Shown piece after piece: positions 1 to 10,837 of a stretch of 64,000 nucleotides of DNA. The position numbers were made by a program, and so were the translations under genes. The first letter of the stretch is position 1, and each line of letters starts with the position of its first letter. The notes below the pieces were generated by a model, which saw nothing but the letters and a program-made list of their open reading frames with translations, was not told the origin of the DNA and searched no databases. Origin of the DNA: Halichondria panicea (taxonomy: Eukaryota; Porifera; Demospongiae; Suberitida; Halichondriidae); the NCBI RefSeq assembly GCF_963675165.1, contig NC_087384.1:4519182-4583181 (forward strand), read 5' to 3'.

Positions 1-182
1 AGGAGGCTACCTCTGCCTGAGGTCACACTAATAACATGCCATGATTCTTGAATAGATAGAATTCCATCAAATAAATCGAAGCTAAGCATCTCGTGTTGAG
101 ATGTCAGTGGAAAACCAACATAATTATTCTCCCATACCTTTCGTATACCTAAAAAACAACAACATGCTGTCAGCTTTACCGT

Positions 183-268
183 TAGCCTCGACCCCAGGCC
201 GCTAGGTCGCCTACTAGTATTTTTCAACTTCGTTATATTAAAAAAAAATCGGCCTGGGACCGAGGCTA
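183..268. mobile_element. Short TAGCCTCGA-family MITE (Mutator-like)
   Basis: The termini are TAGCCTCGACCCCAGGCCG and its near reverse complement ending CCGAGGCTA. Flanks ctttaccgt (174-182) and ctttacctt (269-277) match at 8 of 9 bases and look like a 9-bp target duplication. Confidence 0.7.
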
Positions 269-458
269 CTTTACCTTATGCTACGGCGTACGTCAAAATT
301 ATAACCATTCACATCAAGTTTTGATAGTTGTCATACAAAGTAGGTGCATGTCATTGTCCTCAGGACAACCCTATATTGTATATCTTTTAACTAGCACTGC
401 AGGATATAAAACTTTTAACTCCCATACTGTACTGAGGGTGCATAAACTAGTTTGTTCT

Positions 459-3400
459 ATGGCATGTTGCATCACTACCATGGCAACCATATGGCATAAT
501 GCACTGGGATTATGTGTACTCCTACTATTACTACATCTCAGTCAAGGTTTGCATACGTATATCGTCAGGAGTACATTAAGATATCGTATATACCAGGAGT
601 CGATAAATTGATGTAGAGCTTGTGCATGTGTGTTTGTCAGTTACGCATGATAATAATTGTACTTGCTTTAATAGCAACAAGCACAATAGTCTCCATAATT
701 ATTATGGAGACTATTATTATAGAAGGCCATACCCTGTACAGTCTCGCGGGCAGACGTTGGTAGGGGAGGGGGTCGTCTGGTCACTCTTACACTGATTCTG
801 TTGCACATGCAAGATATTCGTTAATTGACTTATTTACAGCTATAGCTATAGCTAGCTCATGTTTGGATCCTTCGCAGCCAGGTAGCTAGGTATGGTGCAA
901 CATTAAATTAGCCTTCTTACTTCTTTTCACATTCCTTTTATGCCATAATTATGGAGTGTTACCGCTGACTAAACACATAGTCAAATCTGATTGGCATATT
1001 CTTTTGATCTCATGAATTGCGAAATGATTAGGTACAATTCACAATAGCAATAGGGTTTGTACAGTCTCAAATGATAACTACGCATTCAAAATCTGATATA
1101 CGGTATCTTGTATTTTGTTTTGATTCTTTAGCCCAGTTTAAGGTACCACCAGTGTCGGTGGTGCAGGCCAAAGGTGTGGACGCAGTCTGTATCTTGGTGC
1201 TGTAAACCACAGTTGGGGAATCAATGGAACCTTTCCAGCAGAAGGCAAGTACCCACCTGACGTTACTCGTACCCAAGCATCTGGTAATACCCCAGCAACA
1301 CTGACCATCCCAGCCACAGCACATTACAACAATACTGTGGTGCTGTGTAGAGTTGAAGGAGGGCTCAGGCTGACCGAGAATGCTACCTTGACGATATTTG
1401 GTAAGTCCCTTGTGCATATACACCATGCCACTCACCATTATCTATGTTGTTATTTACAGCAATTTCTGCTAAAACAAGTATATAATGATACGGATACTAT
1501 CATTTTGTCATGGGCTTACGTTTACTACCAACCTCACGTACTGTGTGAACTTCAACAAAATGACAATTGTCTGCAATAAGACACTTCCTCCAGTGTGTGG
1601 ACTTACAGAGACGCAGTACACTTTACATATCCCAACCACAATCGGTATGACAATTTTTTTCACGGTGACTCCTGTTGATGGAGGGAATCAGATGAAAGGA
1701 ACAGCTATAGTGAACCAGTTGCTGGATCATTTACATCAGCTAGAGGTGACAAGTGTACATGTATACTTATACTGATCATGGTTCTTGTTTTGTGGTTTAT
1801 AAGTGCTTCTCTACAGGTGTAAGAACAGTTGTCAGCCAAGAAGAAGACTCAGATAAAAAATGTGTGATGTTTGAAGCAATGGTAATAATCACTATAATTA
1901 TTGTATATCAATGGTCTAATTGTTATTTTTTCAGGTCCCTGAATGTACACTGTTTACTTTGTATCGAGTGGAATTTGGATCACTACTAGTAGGATTCTAA
2001 GAGTGGTGCTCTTAACGCATCTGGAAATGTTTCAATCACCTTCTCACTTCCTACTGACATTCTAACAAATATCTCTGTGCTGTGCTGCTAATGGAATTGA
2101 CCTGATGTTTGAAAGTTTATTAAGTGAGTAAATCTCTGTTTCACTTTACACGGAGTCATATAATACTCTTCAGGTACTAGTGATATTCAAAGACTTCTAC
2201 CTGAGACTGATTGTTCCGAAAGCATCAGTGTTTGTGGTCGTATTGAATATGCTGTGGATTCTTTTTCTATTGGGGCTCTAATGTATTTAGTTCCCATCAC
2301 AAGTTATCATGCACAAGTGAGTCCAACAGCATTATGTTGGCTGTGCCAAGGAGTACGGGTGATAGTTTCAGTATCAGTCACATACCTCCTGGAAGATACA
2401 GTCTCCTTGCTTTTGACCTGGAGAACAACCGTCTGCCAAGAATGCCACTCTCTCTAGCATCTACAAGTGAAATACTGGAAGTGAGTACGTCACGAGGTAA
2501 GTGTGTAATGGTGCAATGTGTAGCAATTAACACTGTGAGTACTAGCTGCATATGCATGTATACCCATTGGTATAGAACTCCGGCCCGTTAGAAAGAGCCA
2601 TACAATTGACAAATGCTGAACATCAATTTTTTTATACACAGCATACATGCATATGGCTCATTACACAAACATACGTATATGTATAGTCATGTAATAATAA
2701 TAAGAGGAACTGCACTGCTCTTGTTAGGCCGTAACATGTAACATCTGTTGGCTATTGTCATGTAGGATCATAGTGATAGTTTATGCTGCACGTCGTATGG
2801 TTTTGTGTATGTGTATGTACGTGGCTAACAGTCGACCATTGTACATGTATGTATTTCTAGGAACTGCTGCTCCCCTGCCCAATAGTGTAGGAATCACTGC
2901 CGTTAAGTTAATCAATGGAGATGTTGAAGTGTACTGCTCTATATACCTGTAACGAACTGCTTGGTGTTGGTTCGTTCAATCAACTCTCCAGAACAATTAT
3001 ATGTCCGGCTCATCAACTCTACTGATGAAAGAAGAACTGTCTTCTCTGTTGATCTCATTGGTATAATGCCACAGCCTTTGTAGTAGTGCTCACTTGGGAG
3101 AAAATGACTTTATATTTGACAGTCAATTATCCCTCATCACCCAACTAGAAACATATCCTAACTGGAAACATCGGTTAGGTTGTTTCAGTCAGATTATTTG
3201 TTACGATGTAGGAGTAGTATTATAGTTGTTGACAATGCCTTGATAAGATTGTTAATTAGCCTAGTTTATTCAAAACAATTATTCATCTTAAAATATTCCC
3301 ACCTGCAGCTGTCTCAACCATGCCAATCATTTCGGCTCCTCAGACACTACCCACTGCAGTAGTAGCAGGTCAGTCAAAACCAACCATCAACTACGGCTCT

Positions 3401-5789
3401 AAATGGCCAATAATTGGTACTAACTGCATGGGTCTACTAGCTGTCTTGCATGTACATGCACTTCTATGTATGAAAAAGGATTTTTGCTTTCTTGTTGCAT
3501 GCACTGTGATTACTACACTGGTGGTGGTGTCCATTTCTTTAGTTCTTCTGGTTCTAGTCGTAATAAAAAGGACTAAACGAGGCAGAAAAGTATTAAATTC
3601 CAGCTGCCGTCACATGAAAAGGTACACCCATTTTACACTAGTTGTAATTATGCATGCATAATTATAATTTATAGTGAAATTTTGAGCATGTTTTCAACTT
3701 TTTATTTTTATTGTATCTTTCATACTGTGGGCACACATACTGTATTCATTTCAGTACTAGTCACTTCAGTGGATACAGCAATGCATCCTCAGTACAGGTA
3801 AGTATAGATAACCATGTATAACGTCTAGTGAAAGACTTACATTACTTAACAGAATATCTTTGGGTAGGAATGTCAGAGTTGTGTTAGAAAGTATACAAAA
3901 CATGCTCTTATCATGCACAATTTCAGGATAATTAAACTGTGTGTCTACAGAATGAAGGTGTTGAATTGACGTCTGTTGTTGGACTCCACGATGTTTGCAA
4001 GGATGACAACTACAACATACGTAGCTGACAGCGGTATTGCCTTGTCATCAACTTACAATGTAATCCGTGAAGAGAACTTACATGACAGAGGTAAATCACC
4101 GTATGATGTAATCCTCACTGAGGACCTTTCCGATATCGGTAGTGGAGTGTATGACGTAGCACGTAAGGAGAACATGAATGACTCAGCAGACGCCACACGA
4201 TCTCCTTACGTTGTGGTCAGTAGCGAGTACTTACCGCCACCTGGCTACGAATCAGTCATGGCTAAAACGTCACCCATTTCACTATTACCCCCTCCTATGA
4301 TCCGAGAGAGCAGTGAAGCTCCGTCTCTTCCTGCCCCATACAACTCCGGAGTGGATACTCTTTTAGAGAGTGTCGTTAACAGGTCGGTTCAGAATGAAAT
4401 TGTGGTAACAAAGGACGAATCAAGGCAAGGAGATGTATTTTCAAATGAGAAATGTGCGGATAAGACAAAAGACGATACTGATGACGACGGACAAGAGGAA
4501 AAGGTTGTTGTTGAGGTGAGCAGATAATTATCACGAATTTGCACATTATTTTGATTGTGTCAGTGTCTAGCCTCGATTCCAGGCCGCGAAGAGAAAGGCG
4601 GCCTGGTATACCTTGTATGCACATGCGCGAAATAATTGACAGCAATTTCATCATACAAATTGTAAAAAACCGGACAAAGTTACAATATGTAACCACAATG
4701 GCAGCTTTCAGAGACACTAATCAAATAATTTATGCTGCAGCAGTGTTACTTCCTCTAGCTCTGTTTATCAATGAGACAGTTCAAGAAAGCCTCCCAGACA
4801 GCTAGAGCTGCCAGCTAGGACGAGTGGTGGACTCTTTAATACCAGTATATAGATCTTGAGTGAATAACTTCCTGAGTGTCGAGTTAAAGCTCTTTCAGGA
4901 GTGATCATTAGCTTCTTTATCTTCAGCAATGACTTCTTGTCGAACATAAAGGCAAAATTTGGTAGCAGAATACTTGCCTGGTCCATATTACCACAGCCTC
5001 ATCAGGGGACCCACAGGAACACATCATGCCTTTCCTATAACATCTGTAGCCTTACAGTGTAGGGTGTCGTTAAGTAGAGACTTGGCTTGATACAATAAAG
5101 GGCAAAAGTTAGTCATCTTTGCACAATACTAGTTCTATGTAACGAACTGTAACTTCAGAATACAAATAGTATACGGTTGACAGTATCCACAAATACACGG
5201 ATTACCCCCTTTTGGGGGTAATGTACGTGCATGCACATACAAGGTATACCAGGCCGCCTTTTTCTTCATGGCTGGAATCGAGGCTAGTCAGTGTCACAAG
5301 TTTTCCCCTTGTACATGTATGTATGTACGGAAAAATATATGGATAATTAGTTCTCTTGCAACTTACAGTCCATTTGCACAGTATCCAGACACAAGGTTCA
5401 TTATAGCCGGCTAATGATTCCCTCACTCCCATAGCATCCGTATGTGATGGTCAAAGCAGAGCCAGGTGCCAACTCAGATGATCCCACGAGGGTCGTGTAC
5501 GCTCAGGTGAACAAGAAGAAACAGAAGCTTGTCTGTCTTACTGGGTCAGCTGCAGCTGGTAGGCACTACTATATTTATGTTTACCTCGTTAGTCTTCAGA
5601 AAACCACATATGTCACGCTGCCTGATCACCCTCCTACTGATATTCCTATAGAAAAGACACCACTGGTTAGGCTATGCAGAGGGTTAATTCTCTCATTGTT
5701 CATACACAGGTATTGCAGAGCCAATCAGCATGCTTCTGTGGATTCTTGTGACCGTATTCAGCCCACTGCAAGTACATAGCCCTAGCTGA
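459..5789 (+). pseudogene. Degraded paralogue of the Ig/ITIM receptor, lacking the death-domain exon
   Basis: Exon-by-exon similarity to the gene at 10838-17694 is clear: signal exon 459-546, Ig exon 1132-1400, FN3-like 1460-1745, then 1817-1881, 1935-2123, 2174-2496, 2861 to about 3170, the stalk near 3308-3369, the membrane exon 3501-3621, 3755-3797, the tail 3951-4515, then 5435-5558 and a last exon from 5710. Defects seen against the intact copy are a 10-nt deletion in the Ig exon near 1173, a 2-nt insertion near 1710, an in-frame TAA near 2000, short deletions near 2085, a 2-nt insertion near 2943, loss of the AG acceptor at 3499-3500, a frameshift at the start of the tail exon, and a missing base in the last exon. 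The death-domain exon is absent. The tail stretch 3976-4515 remains open. I regard it as a pseudogene; a short transcript is still possible. Confidence 0.85.
4568..5286. mobile_element. Long TAGCCTCGA-family element (719 bp) in intron 11 of the pseudogene
   Basis: The element starts TAGCCTCGATTCCAGGCCG and ends GGAATCGAGGCTA, with inner arms GGCGGCCTGGTATACC and GGTATACCAGGCCGCC. It is flanked by a perfect 9-bp repeat gtcagtgtc (4559-4567 and 5287-5295). A related interior occurs at 7675-8399. No transposase reading frame is visible, so it is non-autonomous. Confidence 0.8.
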
Positions 5790-7193
5790 ACAATCTGTCA
5801 TCATGATTGTAATCAAATTTTTCAACTTCCCCTCACTGGATGCAATAGCCCCTGTAAACCGTGTATTTTTTCTATAGCTATTGTTTCATAATTTTACTCG
5901 TTTGTGTGAATTTGCATTGCTTTCTTGTAAAATCAATAACGCTAATGCATTTTATAGGAATTAACGAGAAGATTTTTATGCTTATACTTTGTTACTATTA
6001 TAAACGGGTACTAATTTAAAATTTTGTCCACGCTAATAATAAAACCAGGAGTGCACTCCTGATATAAGAGAGTATGCTAAGCAAGCTAGTCCTATCTATA
6101 CATCTGACTCCAAAGTTTAATCGACATTCAAAGGGCAGATCATCAAAATCAAGCTGCTAGGACGCCTTACAACACACCTTCACTACAGCACTCATAATTT
6201 ATACATCTTTTGGCCAATAATTATTGTGCTAATGAATTTGTTGCAAATCCGCCAAAATGAGTACCCTAAAATTAAACTGAAAATGCTAAAATTACTATAC
6301 CCGTAATAGTAATCTTACTAAGTTAGGTATGTACTACAATTATACTATACCCCCTGTACAATAATAACTAGTGTTGAAGCTTAAATTGGTGTGAAGTCCG
6401 TATAGTACACTCATTTAAATCCGCCAGGGCCTATTTTCAACTTCCCTCTCTCCCTCTCATCGTTCCCTCAACTCTTAGCCTCCTTCTTTCACTCTCCCTC
6501 TTTCTCTCTCTCCCCCCCCACTCCTACCACCCTTATTCGTTCTCTCATAGGTGCATGCATTGCATGCCGTTATACATATAAAATTATATGCATTCTAAGT
6601 TTGACACAAACACTCTTTGAACTGAGTCTCCCTTCCCCCCCCCCCCTCTCTCTCATCCATATATACTAGCATTTCCTTTCAGATTACATTTAAGAATACA
6701 ATATTCATTCAACACGTCAAGATGTGCATGAATGAAGGTGTAAACATAATAAATTATAGATATACGGCCCACCATAATAATTATTATAGTTAACCCTGAC
6801 TTTTTTTAGGACACGTCAATTTGTCTATTCTAGTTACAAAAGTCAATAAAATTAATGCTAATAATTAACTATTACATTGCTAGCCTCGTTCCCAGGCTGA
6901 TTGTCTCCGCCAACTAGGGCCTGGGGACGAGGCTAAAGCATTGCAATGTCATGTGCAGATGAAATTAATGTTTCACACCGGTAGATGGCACAAGTACGTA
7001 CCAGCCATGCAGTGAATCCAAATGAAGTAATACATAGTTACATGCGCACGCGTATGATGGTAATGGACCGGGCCGGGCATGAGGTGGAACACAATGTAAG
7101 ACATTAGACAGTGCGGTGCCCCCCTGCTATCTACAGCCCTGGAATAGTTGTGCAGCAAAATCTTAACATCTTGAATGAAAGTTAACAACTTAC
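5790..7193. other. Gene-free 3' flank of the pseudogene
   Basis: This stretch has no convincing gene. The part 6340-6660 is pyrimidine-rich and resembles the 3' flank of the intact receptor (about 18030-18420), so the duplicated unit extends past the coding part. A short MITE sits at 6881-6935. The segment 7101-7192 recurs at 8400-8491. Confidence 0.6.
6881..6935. mobile_element. Short TAGCCTCG-family MITE
   Basis: The 55-bp inverted repeat starts TAGCCTCGTTCCCAGGC and ends GGGGACGAGGCTA. The flanks ttacattgc and aagcattgc share the last six of nine bases, a decayed target duplication. Confidence 0.6.
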
Positions 7194-8491
7194 TAGCCTC
7201 GATTCCAGGCCGCTTGAACAAGTAGTCTGGCCCCAGACCACTCCCTTGCACGTGATCTGACATGTGCCAGGGAGAGGGTCTGGCATTTAGAGTCGCTTTT
7301 CTTGGTTCAGATGTCAAAGTTTGACATCTCCAATCAGATTCGCAAGAATGCAATTAAACTGTCACATGATTCCACTTCACAGAGGAGGTTGATAGTACTT
7401 GACCTTTGTCATTTTTAAAACTATACCAGTAGGCAATGGCTAACTTAAATTCCTGTATACATCAACTAAAAATGTTATTTCAAGTACAGAGAATCTTTCA
7501 AATCTCACTAAATCTGTATAGGAGTAGAGATAATAGCCAGCCAGTTTTAGCATCGTAACCACGCCCATTTCCGACACGCCCACTTTTGACTGTCTGAAAA
7601 CCAAGAAAAGTGACACTGTTTGCCAGACTCTCCCCCCCCCCCCGGGAGGAGTCTGGCCTCGAGACTATTGAACAAGGCGGCCTGGTATACCTTGTATGCG
7701 CATGCGCGAAATAATTGACAACAATTTCATCATACAAATTGTAAAAAACCGGACAAAGTTACAAAAGGGAATAATACGTATGACAATGTGACCACAATGG
7801 CAGCTTTCAGAGACACTAATCAAAGTAGAATTATGCTGCAGCAGTGTTGCTTCTTCTAGCTCTGTTTATCAAAGAGACAGTTTAAGAAAGCCTCCCAGAC
7901 AGCTAGAGCTGCCAGCTAGGAAGAGTGGTGGACTCTTTAATACATCAGTAGATCTTAAGTGAATAACTTCCTGAGTGTCGAGTTAAAGCTTATTAAAAGC
8001 TTTCAGGAGTAATCATTAGCTTCTTTATCTTCAGCAATTACTTCTTGTCGAACATAAAGGCAAGATTTAGTAGCAGAACACTTGCTTGGTCTATATTACC
8101 ACAGCCTCATCAGGGGACCCACAGGAACACATCATGCCTTTCCTATAACATCTGTAGCCTTACAGTGTAGGGTGTCGTTAAGTAGAGACTTGGCTTGATA
8201 CAATAAAGGGCGTAAGAACTCAGTCATCTTTGCACAATACTTCTATGTAACGGACTGTAAAATCAGAATACGAATAGTATACGGTTTATTTTACTGACAG
8301 TATCCACAAATACACGGATTACCCCCTTTTTGGGGTAATGTACACGCATGCGCATACAAGGTATACCAGGCCGCCTTATTCAAGCGGCCTGGAATCGAGA
8401 CATTAGACAGTGCGGTGCCCCCCTGCTATCTACAGCCCTGGAATAGTTGTGCAGCAAAATCTTAACATCTTGAAGGAAAGTTAACAACTTA
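7101..8491 (+). repeat. 92-bp direct repeat flanking a transposon (7101-7192 and 8400-8491)
   Basis: Both segments run from ACATTAGACAGTGCGGTGCC to GTTAACAACTTAC with very few differences. They bracket the element at 7194-8399. The right copy replaces the expected last bases of the element. Confidence 0.75.
7194..8399. mobile_element. TAGCCTCGA-family element carrying a nested TAGTCTGG element
   Basis: The left end is TAGCCTCGATTCCAGGCCG. The right end is truncated at GGCCTGGAATCGAG. Its interior from 7675 is highly similar to 4600-5270. A second element is inserted at about 7225-7665, starting TAGTCTGGCCCCAGACC and ending GGAGTCTGGCCTCGAGACTA. The whole is flanked by a 92-bp direct repeat (7101-7192 and 8400-8491), far longer than a normal target duplication. 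Confidence 0.65.
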
Positions 8492-8593
8492 CATGCAGTC
8501 CATTCATTACAAATGTACAGTGTTGCTTTATAATGATATTCATAAATTTTATGCTTGTCATTCAATTAGATCTAAGGCCACTCCAAGTGATAC

Positions 8594-9184
8594 ACAGTCA
8601 TTTTAGTAAAACTTGCAATATTTTGTGTAACTTGGCTGCAACCACAGTAGTAACCACAGAAGGACATGATTATGAATATAATTAAACCATGCAGTAAGCA
8701 GCAAGACCAAGTCAAATATCTGTTATGTAACAGCAAGCGAATGACATCAGCCTCAGAAAACAGCTCCATATGCCAATAAAACTCGGTTATTTATACCCAT
8801 TATAATTATTTTGCGAGTTTCCCTATAATTATATACATGTACATCGCAGGGTGGCAGTGTCAGTGTTGTAGGCTAGTAGAAAAGGGAAGCAACATGCATT
8901 ACAGCATGCTAAAAATAAGTTACATGGGTATATAATTATAGTGTTATCTCGAAATTAATGAGAACCCTGGACACTTATACAACATTCTCTTCATTGGCAT
9001 GTTTGAGCTGTTCTCTCTGAGGCTGTGCGAAGTCATTATGGTGTACAGTGTACATGCAGTGCAGAAAAACTAGTGCTTGCTGTTAGACTTCCATGCTTAA
9101 TGGTATTCATAATCATCTATGTGGTTACAACTGTGGTTACAGCAAAGTTTATCAGAATATTGCAAGTTTTACTAAAATGACTGT
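8594..9184. mobile_element. Inverted-repeat element inside the Harbinger-like MITE
   Basis: The terminal repeats are ACAGTCATTTTAGTAAAACT and its reverse complement ending AGTTTTACTAAAATGACTGT. An extra AC at each side (8592-8593 and 9185-9186) compared with the uninterrupted host copy gives the insertion point. The interior has no coding potential that I can support. Confidence 0.65.
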
Positions 9185-9240
9185 ACTCTGGTTTCTGGTC
9201 CACCGCCCACATCAGATTTTATTCTATCTATCCCATTATT

Positions 9241-10405
9241 ATTATTATTATTATTATTTTTTTTTTTTAATATCAAAACAATACAAAGGTACAAAAGCAA
9301 ACAGACCAAAAGATAAGAGGGGGGAGGCATACAGTTTAGCGGATACCATCCGCTGAAGGAGGTAAAGTTTGTTGGCGATGAAGCCACAGGCAGGCATTTC
9401 CTCTCCAAAGTGCAATGGCCAGGCGATGAAACAGATGCTTCTTGGTGGAGGATGTGGAATGTGTCATGGTTACTCTCCGGTCGATGGCATTCCGATGGCA
9501 CCTATGATGTTGATTGCTTCTTCGCCTAGACCTCCCAGTGTTTCTGCCACAATGGGAATGAAGTTTACACCTATGGAGCGGCAGGCCTGTAGATGGGTGG
9601 TGAGTTTGCGCCTAACTCCAACTTCTAGGGCGTTTCCAGGGGAGAAGGCAGCTTCATGAATGAGGGTTTGCTGGAGAGGTGAAATAACGTGGACGTCCAA
9701 GGCTGCCACCTTGCCAAGTTGGGAGGAAGACGTCAGCGGGTCTTGACAGGGATTCTGGGATTAAACCTTGGGCCTCGCGGGATGGTCCAAGAGCTGCAGA
9801 TTGAGCGGCTGAAAAAATTACATCTCTGACCGCATTGTGGCGGGTGATTCTGTCTCCATTTCCGCCACAGCCAACTTGATGGTCACCATACTCATCTGCG
9901 GAGGTGCGACATGCTGGGCAGAGGTGGGGGGCACTGTGGAGAGGGATGCCGAGCCAATATTTCAAGCAGCTGTTGAATTCCTTGTCCTGCATGTGGAGGC
10001 CAAGCACATCTGATGGCACCCCGTTCAACCAGTCTCCAGCATGTGGTAGAGCAGACGAGTTTGCCAAAGCACGAGCCCTGGTTGAAGGTGATGTGTCTAA
10101 TAGGTTTTGGTACATGGCTTCATCAATGGCACAGGACAAGTGGCGCTGACGTAGAGGGATGTCTATGTCATCGAGATTGAGCCATTCAGGGTGGGAAGAG
10201 GAGGATGACAGGGCACTCACAGCCTTTTCAAGATAGGTGTCCAGATTGGTCGGGCGATTAAGGATACGTTCCACCAGGATCTTGGTGGAGGCAGCTGAGG
10301 AAATGAAAGCTGCAGGGGCATGTAACACAGCACTGCGAAGGTTGAGGCCGCCACGGTTGCTTGGTAGGGAAGCTTTCTGCCAGGACCAGTCTGTTATCGG
10401 GCTGC
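9241..10405 (-). mobile_element. 5'-truncated non-LTR retrotransposon fragment with restriction-like endonuclease C-terminus
   Basis: On the minus strand the reading frame begins inside the host MITE with WQKASLPSNRGGLNLRSA, the conserved motif just after the reverse transcriptase core, and runs to a CCHC knuckle (LCPACRTSADEYGDHQVGC). It continues into RHNAVRDVI and SRPADVFLP, typical of a restriction-like endonuclease domain, and after a frameshift near 9712 into KVAALDVHVISPLQQ, the second catalytic strand. The 3' end is an A-rich tail with ATA repeats (9241-9270 on the + strand as ATT repeats and T run). The 5' truncation and 3' tail are signs of target-primed reverse transcription. The family (CRE/NeSL/R2-like) is inferred from motif order. 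It is dead: no RT core and one frameshift. Confidence 0.75.
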
Positions 10406-10523
10406 ATTTCTACTACGCATGCGCATAATGGTCATGTGGACAAAATAGTGTGATAATGATATTCATTTGCAAAATAATGAGGTGAAATTGATAATGACAT
10501 AATGAGAAAAGCCGCCCGCCCGC

Positions 10524-10563
10524 TAGCCTCGAGACCAGGCCGATTGTCCTGGATTTGAGGCTA
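10524..10563. mobile_element. 40-bp TAGCCTCGA-family MITE with perfect 9-bp target duplication
   Basis: The termini TAGCCTCGAGACCAGGCCG and GATTTGAGGCTA are flanked by cccgcccgc at 10515-10523 and 10564-10572. The matching MITE at 53236-53507 lacks this insertion, so the empty site is known. Confidence 0.75.
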
Positions 10564-10837
10564 CCCGCCCGCATGCAATTAGAAAAACTTCAGGACCAGA
10601 AACCTCAGTTTAATTAGATGAAAACTCTTGTGGCCGGCCATGCACATGATTTTGTGAATAGACTAGCTATATCTAGTTAACTCATTCTGCTCTCCCTCGA
10701 GCTCCGTTTCAAGCTACCTGTATACTAGGCTGTAGCCAGGTAATTAAATTGTGACTCTAACCAAAAAAGTGTTTTACATATCGATCTTTCTTTCAGATTT
10801 TTTTCCCACATTATTTTGTTACAGATAAAACAAAGCG

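Larger units (their letters stand above)
8576..10610. mobile_element. Harbinger-like MITE split by three later insertions
   Basis: The left terminus is GGCCACTCCAAGTGATAC after TAA. The body pieces (9187-9240, 10406-10523, 10573 to about 10610) match, in reverse orientation, the uninterrupted 277-bp copy at 53236-53507, which has TTA duplications. The right terminus has decayed. The three-base TWA target and terminal repeats suggest the PIF/Harbinger class; this is inference, as no transposase is present. Confidence 0.65.

Noticed and set aside
3976-4527. Independent gene at 3976-4527
   Set aside because: It is the tail exon of the receptor pseudogene. The true upstream exon border is 3951 and the donor is at 4516; the ATG at 3976 is in a shifted frame.
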